Source: Algicola sp.
GTDB lineage: Bacteria; Bacteroidota; Bacteroidia; Flavobacteriales; Flavobacteriaceae
Direction of reading: 5' to 3'
Assembly: GCA_018222915.1 (NCBI GenBank)
Contig: JAAEZI010000009.1
Coordinates: 50,524 to 83,138 of the forward strand
DNA length: 32,615 nt
Made by a program: the position numbers and the translations under genes. A model generated the notes under the pieces. It worked only from the letters and a program-made list of their open reading frames with translations, searched no databases and was not told where the DNA came from. Positions 25,260 through 31,705 of this stretch are shown here, piece by piece; position 1 is the first letter of the stretch; each line of letters starts with the position of its first letter.

Positions 25260-26102
25260 ATGAGAACTATTAAGTTAGCTAAACTGCTTCTAGCCTTTTC
25301 ATTAGTTACTTGTATTGGCTTGGCAACTTCACATATTTTAGCACAATCGAATAATACCAAAACAGATAATGATGTTGAAGATATTCATATCTCGATTGAC
25401 AAATCTACTTCTAATACTGATTTTGAAAGTATAAAAAAAACCCTCGCAAATTATGGAATCACAGCAACATTTGACACCATAAAGAGAAACGACAACGATG
25501 AAATCACCAGCATAAGTCTGCATCTGAGTTCTGAAGATGGTCAACAAACCATGACCCAAATGTCGAGCAATACGCCTATTTCTAAAATTTCTTTCGGAAT
25601 GGAGAACGGACAACTCTACATCGGTAAAAACTCAGGTCATTCTGCCATATCGAGTATATTTCAACATGGTCAAAAACAGCCCTTTACTTTCAATCGTGAT
25701 TCCATGTTAATGAATCATATGCGTATTTTGAATAATTTTAATATCGACGATTACTTCAATGATAAAAACTCGGTGTTTATGTTTAATGGTGACTCCCTAA
25801 CCATTGAAGAGTTGAAAGACAAGATGATGCAAAATTTCAGTTTTAAAAACCCATCAGAGGACCGCTTCTCTTTTATTTTTAGCGATGAATTTGATACTAG
25901 TAACGGTCGCTATCAATTTATTGATGATCCCGAAAAAGAAAAAATCATTATCATCGACGGTAAAGTTTCTGATTTTAAAACATTAGACCAATTAGCAAAA
26001 GCCGATAAAATCGATAAAGTAGATACCCTAAAACCTGAAACAGCTATGAGTGTCTATGGCAGCAAAGCAAAAGATGGTGCCATTATTGTGACCACGAAAT
26101 AG
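25260..26102 (+). CDS. Secreted protein sharing modules with the adjacent BlaR1-like protein
   Basis: This 280-aa protein has a signal peptide (about 1-29, ending HILAQ). Residues 42-122 form what I call module A: IHISIDKSTSNTDFESIKK, GITATFDTIKRNDNDEITSI, then ISFGMENGQLYIG. The same module occurs twice in the C-terminal part of the M56 protein at 26617 (its residues 306-390 and 635-718). Residues 228-280 form module B, which looks like a SusC/TonB-receptor plug fragment (IIIIDGKV, then MSVYGSKAKDGAIIVTTK). The middle is Asn/Asp/Phe-rich and unrecognised. It is likely periplasmic. It has its own promoter and terminator, just before the BlaI-type gene. A role as a partner or decoy in the BlaR1 pathway is inference. 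Confidence 0.7.
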   Translation: MRTIKLAKLLLAFSLVTCIGLATSHILAQSNNTKTDNDVEDIHISIDKSTSNTDFESIKKTLANYGITATFDTIKRNDNDEITSISLHLSSEDGQQTMTQMSSNTPISKISFGMENGQLYIGKNSGHSAISSIFQHGQKQPFTFNRDSMLMNHMRILNNFNIDDYFNDKNSVFMFNGDSLTIEELKDKMMQNFSFKNPSEDRFSFIFSDEFDTSNGRYQFIDDPEKEKIIIIDGKVSDFKTLDQLAKADKIDKVDTLKPETAMSVYGSKAKDGAIIVTTK

Positions 26103-26129
26103 ATCAAGGAAACGTAAATATGTTCATTG

Positions 26130-26156
26130 AAAACACGCTAAATGCGTGTTTTTTTT
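26130..26156 (+). terminator. Terminator of the secreted module A/B gene
   Basis: A stem of 8-9 bp (26130-26138 with 26144-26152) with a 5-nt loop is followed by a T-run. It separates this transcript from the blaI/blaR1 pair. Confidence 0.85.
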
Positions 26157-26183
26157 GATCCTTATAACTTAAATTTTAGTTAA

Positions 26184-26224
26184 ATAACTATAAGAATAGT
26201 TGTATAACTATAAAAATAGTTATA
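26184..26224. promoter_or_regulatory. Double dyad, probable BlaI-type operator
   Basis: Copy 2 (26203-26224) is a perfect 9-bp inverted repeat, TATAACTAT-AAAA-ATAGTTATA. Copy 1 (26184-26203) is ATAACTAT-AAGA-ATAGTTGT with one mismatch. The centres are 20 bp apart, about two helical turns. Copy 2 fills the spacer of the promoter at 26200-26230, so a bound repressor would block RNA polymerase. Autoregulation through paired dyads is known for BlaI/MecI repressors. Confidence 0.7.
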
Positions 26225-26230
26225 GGTTTG
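26200..26230 (+). promoter_or_regulatory. blaI/blaR1 promoter
   Basis: TTG (26200-26202), 20 nt, then TAGGTTTG (26223-26230) fully matches the consensus. It is embedded in the double dyad. Transcription should start near 26236, about 19 nt before the ATG. Confidence 0.65.
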
Positions 26231-26254
26231 TAATGTTATCAATCTGAAGACCAC

Positions 26255-26614
26255 ATGCAAAAACTCACCAATAAAGAGGAAGAAATCATGCACATTTTAT
26301 GGCGGCTCGAAAAAGCGTTTGTCAAAGATGTTCTGAATGAAATCAAAGTAGATCCTCCTCATTACAATACATTGTCTACTATAATCAGAAACCTTGAAGA
26401 CAAAGGTTATGTAAGTTACAATGCCTACGGAAAAACACACCAATATTTTCCCATAGTGAGTATGGAAGCTTATAAAAAGCGCTTTATGAATACCGCTATT
26501 GAACACTATTTTAATAACTCTTATAAAAATGTGGTCTCCTTTTTTGCTAAAGAGGAAAAAATAAGTGTCGATGAACTAAAGGAAATTATTGCTTTAATCG
26601 AACAAAAGAAATAA
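26255..26614 (+). CDS. BlaI/MecI/CopY family repressor
   Basis: This 119-aa protein has the BlaI length and layout. A winged HTH (about 1-75) begins LTNKEEEIMHILWRLEKAFV and carries the recognition region YNTLSTIIRNLEDKGYVSYN and the wing KTHQYFPIVS. A helical dimerisation domain (about 78-119) ends in KISVDELKEIIALIEQKK. In staphylococcal systems the repressor is cleaved in this second domain when the partner senses its signal; a VVSFFAKEE segment here (about 97-105) is the corresponding region. It should bind the double dyad upstream and repress itself and the M56 gene, which starts 2 nt after its stop. Confidence 0.9.
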   Translation: MQKLTNKEEEIMHILWRLEKAFVKDVLNEIKVDPPHYNTLSTIIRNLEDKGYVSYNAYGKTHQYFPIVSMEAYKKRFMNTAIEHYFNNSYKNVVSFFAKEEKISVDELKEIIALIEQKK

Positions 26615-26616
26615 CC

Positions 26617-28782
26617 ATGGACTATCTTTTAAAAGCCTCATTGGTACTCTTAATTTTTTATATCTGTTATCAACTCTTGTTGCGAAAGGACACGTTTTTT
26701 AAGACAAATCGTTGGTTCCTTTTGGCTGGACTCATCATGGCAATGTGTTTGCCCTTAGTAGTTATTCCTATTTATACTGAATACACACCAATAAATCTTT
26801 CGCAATTGATCTTGACACCTCAAACGACTTCACAGGAGGTCATAACTCAAGAAGCACCTGCTTTTGATGTTTACACGGTATTCATGTGGTTATATATCTT
26901 AGGTGCGCTGATCTTCTTTGGGAAATTAATTATGGAATTTCTTTCTTTAAAGCGATTGATTCATAATAAACCTGCTATTCAAGATAAAAACATCAAAGTT
27001 ATTGAAACGGATGATCACATCGCACCATTTTCCATTTTCAATATTGTTGTTTACAATCCAAACCTCTTCGAGAAACCTGAGTTATCGCATATCATCAACC
27101 ATGAAAAAGTGCACGTTAAGCAATGGCACTCCATCGACAATCTTCTTGTACAAATCGCCTGTGCACTATTTTGGTTCAATCCTTTTATATGGCTGTATAA
27201 AAAAGCCCTTTTGCAAAATCTTGAATTTATAGCTGACCAAGAAGCTCAGAACGTAGCCAATTGCCAAAAAAGCTATCAAGAAGTTTTACTGAAAGCCAGT
27301 ATCAACAATCATCAATTACAAATCATCAATAATTTTTACACATCATTAATCAAAAAACGAATCGTTATGTTACACAAATCTAAATCAAATAATCGCAATC
27401 AATTAAAACTCATTTTAGTCATTCCGCTATTGGTCGTTTTCATGATGAGCTTCAATCTTAAAGACGTTTATATCGAACGTCCCATAGATGCTTATTCAGG
27501 AGTAGAGGATCTATTGCCTGCTAATGATGTGGTAGAAATCGTCATTACTAAAAACACGACCGATAAAGAATTGGAATCCATTAAATCAGAGCTTAAAGCT
27601 AAAGGTATTTCATTTAGCTACAGCCATGTAAAACGCAATAATGCCAATGAAATAACAGGGATCAATACAACCTTTAAAAGCGGTGATAATTCCACTAATT
27701 ACAACGTGAATGGTGATGATCCTATCAAACCCTTCCGATTTAAGAGTTCAGAAGATTCGTTCGGTGTTGGTACTTTAGACAAAGAAGATCAAACGTTTTA
27801 TTATAAAACCAATAGCGGAAAAACCAAGGTACAATCCACGAGTAAAAATAGCCATGTGATTTTTACTGAAAGTGATGATCAAGATATGGACAAAGAATCA
27901 GACAATGAGAACCATAATAATGTCATATTTAAGAGCAAAACTTGGACCAACTCAAACGGTGAGAAAATCACGATTGATGCTTCTGAAAATGGGAATATGT
28001 ACAACATTCGTGAGATTTCAGACGAACCTATGTTTGTTATTAACGGTGAGGTTGTAGAGAAAGCCATCTTTGAAGATGTTGATTCTGAAGACATTCAATC
28101 TATCAATGTTCTAAAAGGAAAAACAGCCGTAAAATATTATGGTGATAATGGAAAAAATGGCGTTGTACTTATGACTAAAAAGGGCGCCAAAAATTCTAAT
28201 ATCGAATTTATCTCGATTGAAGAAGATGACCATGCACCTTTGATGATCATCGACGGAAAAGTCGTGTCTAAATCAGATTTTAGCAAGGTTGATCCCAACA
28301 TGATTCATAGTCTTGAAGTATTAAAAGAAGGTAACGCAAAAAAAATCTATGGCGCAAAAGCTGAAAATGGTGCTGTCATTGTAAAGACCACTCGTAACTA
28401 TGCTAGCAGCAGTCAAAATCAACCAGTGATTGTTGAAGTTCAAGATGTTCATCCAAGAAACATTGAAACAGCGGTGTCTTCTGTGTATTTTACTAATGAC
28501 AACGACTCTATTGAGGTACTTGAGTTTATCATTACAAAAACATCGACTGATGCTTTTTTAGAACGTCAGAAGAACGCTTTGAAGTCCAAAGGTATCGATG
28601 CAAAATTTAATAAGGTGAGACGAAATGATGCTGGAGAAATTACAAGTATAAAAATATCCCTTGATGACAATCAAGGAAGAAAGTCTAGTGCAAGCTGGAA
28701 GGAAAAGCAAGAAGCCATCCCTGACATCGTTGTAGGTAAGTCTAGCGACGATAAATTATATATTAGATCGCTCGGAAACTAA
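26617..28782 (+). CDS. BlaR1-like M56 metallopeptidase with repeated C-terminal modules
   Basis: This 721-aa protein has an M56 membrane peptidase part: TM segments near 4-22, 34-52, 87-107 and 262-279; the zinc motif HEKVH (His162, Glu163, His166) in IINHEKVHVKQWHS; and a third-ligand region LEFIADQE with Glu203. After the last TM segment comes about 440 residues, probably periplasmic. The order is module A (306-390), an acidic Ser/Asn/Asp-rich linker, plug-like module B1 (about 470-522, ending NGVVLMTKKG), plug-like B2 (about 540-592, ending NGAVIVKTTR), and module A again (635-718). There is no penicillin-binding-like sensor domain as in staphylococcal BlaR1, so the signal is probably not a beta-lactam bound covalently. 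It is translated with the repressor, 2 nt apart. Confidence 0.85.
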   Translation: MDYLLKASLVLLIFYICYQLLLRKDTFFKTNRWFLLAGLIMAMCLPLVVIPIYTEYTPINLSQLILTPQTTSQEVITQEAPAFDVYTVFMWLYILGALIFFGKLIMEFLSLKRLIHNKPAIQDKNIKVIETDDHIAPFSIFNIVVYNPNLFEKPELSHIINHEKVHVKQWHSIDNLLVQIACALFWFNPFIWLYKKALLQNLEFIADQEAQNVANCQKSYQEVLLKASINNHQLQIINNFYTSLIKKRIVMLHKSKSNNRNQLKLILVIPLLVVFMMSFNLKDVYIERPIDAYSGVEDLLPANDVVEIVITKNTTDKELESIKSELKAKGISFSYSHVKRNNANEITGINTTFKSGDNSTNYNVNGDDPIKPFRFKSSEDSFGVGTLDKEDQTFYYKTNSGKTKVQSTSKNSHVIFTESDDQDMDKESDNENHNNVIFKSKTWTNSNGEKITIDASENGNMYNIREISDEPMFVINGEVVEKAIFEDVDSEDIQSINVLKGKTAVKYYGDNGKNGVVLMTKKGAKNSNIEFISIEEDDHAPLMIIDGKVVSKSDFSKVDPNMIHSLEVLKEGNAKKIYGAKAENGAVIVKTTRNYASSSQNQPVIVEVQDVHPRNIETAVSSVYFTNDNDSIEVLEFIITKTSTDAFLERQKNALKSKGIDAKFNKVRRNDAGEITSIKISLDDNQGRKSSASWKEKQEAIPDIVVGKSSDDKLYIRSLGN

Positions 28783-28786
28783 AAAC

Positions 28787-28820
28787 AAAAAAGCCCAAAT
28801 AAGACTATTTGGGCTTTTTT
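28787..28820. terminator. Bidirectional terminator after the blaR1-like gene
   Basis: A 15-bp perfect stem (28787-28801 with 28806-28820) with a 4-nt AGAC loop has A and T flanks. It can end both the plus-strand M56 transcript and the minus-strand endonuclease transcript. Confidence 0.9.
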
Positions 28821-28839
28821 AATTTTGTTGATAGGCGCA

Positions 28840-30819
28840 TCAGTTTACCACAAGCTTATTTACAATAGTTTTTGTACCAATTTGTAACTGTAAAAGGTAT
28901 ATGCCACTAGATAAGTTAATCGCTATCGACTGATTTGGAACAGCCGTTAATGTCTCCACAAGACGACCCTCTAAACTAAATACCTTCACTATTGAGGTTT
29001 CTTTCAGACCATTAATTGCGAAACTACCAGTTGTAGGGTTAGGCACAACATTCACAGCTTGAATAACCTCCTCAGAGACACTCAATGGCTGATCCCAAGC
29101 ATCACCTACATTAGTACCCCAAATGTATTCGACCAAATCTGGCTGATCAATAAATGGATTCCGATTAAACTGCCAATTATAAATCACATTATTTCTATTC
29201 ATCTCGAAGTCATCAGGTGGATCATTACGATGCCAAGTTAAAAGGGTAGCTAAATCACCTAACTCTCCTACCGTACCTTCTGGAAATCCATTAACAACTT
29301 GTAAACCATTGAACCGTATCTCCATGTAAAGCACACTTCTTGCCACATCACCATAAAAGCTCCCTTGCGTATTAACTGGTCCTATATATTGTCCGTAATG
29401 CTGATTGTTTCTCGAACTATTCTCTACACCATCTGCGGCTCGTAGCGCATGTGCATCAGAATTACCATGTCGCAATGAATCGGCAGTTGTATTCCAGAAA
29501 TTTTCTATACCATCTGCAAAATCATCATCTTCAATACTAAAGAATCCACCACGAGACCTAGGATACGTGTGCTCTCTATTCCATTTACCCGTATTATCAG
29601 ATCCTGTTTGAAAATCTAATTTTGGGCGACCTTGTTCTGTATAGACTAACCAAACTTCGTTACTATTTTCTGGATTTTGATCTGCCTCCTTTAAAATGTC
29701 GATTATATCTGTATAAGTTTGGGCTCTTACCACACCTTCTTCGGCAATAATATCTTGAAGCGCCTGACGCAATGCGCCATCTGCTAAACCATCTAATGAA
29801 TCATAGTAACCATCGGGCTGCGTACTTGCTACGTTTCCAAAAGTAGGGTTGATTGGTGTGCCAAAATTAGCAACAACGAAATCATTGTCAACGATTCGAA
29901 TTTCCAAATTATTATTTAGGGCTAGATATTCTGTAGGTAAGCTTTCAAAACGAATTCGCGTCACCTCATCACCTTCATCGTCTGAATCATCTATTAAGTT
30001 GATCGTTGTAGTGGTTGTGGATTGGTTCATTGGAATGGTAATTGACAAATTACCCGTAAAATCAGCAGCATCGAAACCATTATTGCTTAATAGAATATTA
30101 AAATTCAAATCACTCGTAACCGGTGTTTCTGAAGTAAACGTGATATCGAAGCTCTCGCCTTCGTCATACTGTGATTGCGCCACTGCAATACTGATACCAT
30201 TTAAAACTACACCAGAACCATCATTAAGTTGTCTAGGTGTAGGCGTGGTAGCTGTATAAGTCACATTATCATTTATATCAACGAAACGCTGTATAGAATT
30301 GGTATTATTTCCTGACCCTTCATTAATCTGTTGAATCGTTGCAAATCTTGGGTCTTGACTAAATAAGGCAATCATATCGGTATCATCGGCATCAGCAGTA
30401 CCATAAATAAGCACATCTACTAAATTTTCAATGGTTGCTGTTGTTTCCTCCGGAAAATCAATGTCATCAGCCTGATAAATTGCTACAGCATCTGCACCGT
30501 TCTGGATGACATTTTCAGAAATTAAATATTGAGGCACTGGACTCACGGAATTACTTCCTATTAATAAAAGTCCGTTAATATCGGTTTGGTAACCATCTAG
30601 ATCTACTGTAAAATAACTCGAATTCATTCCAGAGGCCGATCCATTGAAAAATACGACCACATATCCGTCGAGCGGAAAGTTTGGTGTCTCACTCAACAAC
30701 TCGACAAACTCCATGGTATCAACACCAGGTGTATCACAGTCCAATTCATTAATGACCACTTGGCTAAAACCAACATGAGTCATACAAAATGCTATAAGGC
30801 AACATAGAATTCCTTTCAT
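28840..30819 (-). CDS. Exported endonuclease I with lamin-tail, Calx-beta-like and T9SS sorting domains
   Basis: This 659-aa protein has several parts. The signal peptide (1-19, ending HVGFS) comes first. A lamin-tail-like domain (about 20-165) starts VVINELDCDTPGVDTMEFVE. A Calx-beta-like stretch (about 208-313) has YDEGESFDITFTSETPV and DEGDEVTRIRFE. The endonuclease I domain (about 335-575) carries the His-Me finger motif NREHTYPRSRG, with His417 the probable base, and DAHALRAADGVENSSRNNQH. A type IX secretion type A sorting domain (about 587-659) runs from VVPNPTTGSFAI to TKTIVNKLVVN. It is therefore secreted or surface-bound through T9SS and probably cuts environmental DNA or RNA for nutrients. 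A -7 box TACATTTG (minus strand, 30836-30843) lies 17 bp upstream. Confidence 0.92.
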   Translation of the reverse strand: MKGILCCLIAFCMTHVGFSQVVINELDCDTPGVDTMEFVELLSETPNFPLDGYVVVFFNGSASGMNSSYFTVDLDGYQTDINGLLLIGSNSVSPVPQYLISENVIQNGADAVAIYQADDIDFPEETTATIENLVDVLIYGTADADDTDMIALFSQDPRFATIQQINEGSGNNTNSIQRFVDINDNVTYTATTPTPRQLNDGSGVVLNGISIAVAQSQYDEGESFDITFTSETPVTSDLNFNILLSNNGFDAADFTGNLSITIPMNQSTTTTTINLIDDSDDEGDEVTRIRFESLPTEYLALNNNLEIRIVDNDFVVANFGTPINPTFGNVASTQPDGYYDSLDGLADGALRQALQDIIAEEGVVRAQTYTDIIDILKEADQNPENSNEVWLVYTEQGRPKLDFQTGSDNTGKWNREHTYPRSRGGFFSIEDDDFADGIENFWNTTADSLRHGNSDAHALRAADGVENSSRNNQHYGQYIGPVNTQGSFYGDVARSVLYMEIRFNGLQVVNGFPEGTVGELGDLATLLTWHRNDPPDDFEMNRNNVIYNWQFNRNPFIDQPDLVEYIWGTNVGDAWDQPLSVSEEVIQAVNVVPNPTTGSFAINGLKETSIVKVFSLEGRLVETLTAVPNQSIAINLSSGIYLLQLQIGTKTIVNKLVVN

Positions 30820-31264
30820 AAACTAACGCTTTTTGCAAATGTAATCATCTCAATACATGATTTGGCATTATCAGATTATTAAATAATTAAATTTAACAAA
30901 ATAGCGCTAATTCCTTTTAGTAAATAAGCGTTCAACATATTGAAAAATGAAAATCCAAAAAAGATGAAATCTATCATTTTAAGCGTTTTGACAATGAAAT
31001 TCCCCTTGAAATAAAAAAACACACCCAAAAACCCCCTTCATTTATTACTTTTTATAACTATAAACTAAATATTAAATTACATTTTAAAAGTTTTTTTAAG
31101 ATAGTCACATGAATATCGAAATCATTATCATTTTTTTAGTTATATATCCATATTTAATTTCATAGATTTTACTAAAAGTCCTTGGAAGTAAGATTTCCAA
31201 AATGATATATTGAAAACTCAATCAAAAAAATAAATCAAATACTAACCCTTAAAACCAAAGAATT

Positions 31265-31315
31265 ATGATGACACTTGCTAAATTATTAATCGATATTTTA
31301 TTTTCGATTAGATAG
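31265..31315 (+). CDS. Possible 16-residue leader peptide
   Basis: MMTLAKLLIDILFSIR is encoded after an AT-rich stretch (CCCTTAAAACCAAAGAATT) of the kind common before flavobacterial start codons. It is followed 15 bp later by a hairpin. It could be a leader peptide or chance; there is no other support. Confidence 0.2.
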   Translation: MMTLAKLLIDILFSIR

Positions 31316-31329
31316 ACCCACTCAATGAA

Positions 31330-31359
31330 TGTAAAGCTTAGTCTAGAATAAGTTTTACA
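31330..31359. repeat. Hairpin after the mini-ORF
   Basis: An 11-bp stem with one G-U pair (31330-31340 with 31349-31359) and an 8-nt loop. A short T stretch follows (31362-31367), so it could be a weak terminator or attenuator upstream of the gene at 31429. Confidence 0.4.
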
Positions 31360-31428
31360 TCATTTTTAAAAAGACGTTCTTTAAGTTTCAAAATTTGTAA
31401 TTTTACATGATTCTCAAAGTCATCATGT

Positions 31429-31581
31429 ATGAAGCAGAACCTCTTTAAGTTACTTGCTAAAATCAACAAACTTCTGTTGCCTAGCTATTCCAAACGACAA
31501 TTAGATTTAAGCAAAGCCACTAAATTGCAACTAGCGATTATTGGTTGGAGAGTGTACGTTACCAAACGCGCAATAGATTAA
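31429..31581 (+). CDS. Small conserved-looking protein, 50 aa
   Basis: An intact ORF encodes a 50-residue basic protein: a start MKQNLFKLLAKINKLLLPSY, then SKRQLDLSKATKLQLAIIGW, then RVYVTKRAID. It has two amphipathic or hydrophobic helical parts and a net positive charge, with no signal peptide. From memory, very similar short proteins (with KLQLAIIGWRYYVTKRALD-like ends) recur in Flavobacteriaceae, where some carry doubtful names such as SsrA-binding protein. The similarity is recalled, not searched, and I assign no function. It lies in an otherwise gene-poor stretch, 120 bp upstream of the secreted protein at the right edge. Confidence 0.6.
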   Translation: MKQNLFKLLAKINKLLLPSYSKRQLDLSKATKLQLAIIGWRVYVTKRAID

Positions 31582-31611
31582 ACAATAATTCATTCTTAAA
31601 CATTCCAAGAA

Positions 31612-31629
31612 ATACGACATATGTCGTAT
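31612..31629. promoter_or_regulatory. 18-bp perfect palindrome
   Basis: ATACGACATATGTCGTAT is self-complementary over all 18 bp with no spacer. It lies about 76 bp before the likely ATG at 31706 and 30 bp after the 50-aa gene. Its length and symmetry suit a dimeric regulator binding site. Confidence 0.5.
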
Positions 31630-31705
31630 GGACTGATATACTCTTAGTTTTTATATTGAATGGCATTAATGACGTCGTGATATCATCATGACAAATTTCA
31701 ACATT

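Larger units (their letters stand above)
30820..31428. other. AT-rich intergenic stretch with little recognisable content
   Basis: About 610 bp hold no ORF of convincing size. Within it: the -7 box of the endonuclease gene (30836-30843), a small inverted repeat TTGGAA/TTCCAA (31182-31187 and 31195-31200), a 16-codon mini-ORF (31265-31315) and an 11-bp hairpin (31330-31359). The remainder shows nothing I can name. Confidence 0.6.

Noticed and set aside
26617..28782. True beta-lactam sensor BlaR1
   Set aside because: The M56 part fits, but the C-terminal penicillin-binding-like domain is absent and replaced by other modules; no beta-lactamase gene is adjacent.
29849..30259. 136-aa plus-strand ORF opposite the endonuclease gene
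   Set aside because: It is antisense to a well-supported coding region and has Ser/Lys-rich composition typical of a reverse-complement shadow.
31053..31144. Half-sites like the BlaI-type dyad (TATAACTAT at 31053-31061, TAGTTATA at 31137-31144)
   Set aside because: Neither has the second arm at the proper distance and the region is very AT-rich, so chance matches are expected.
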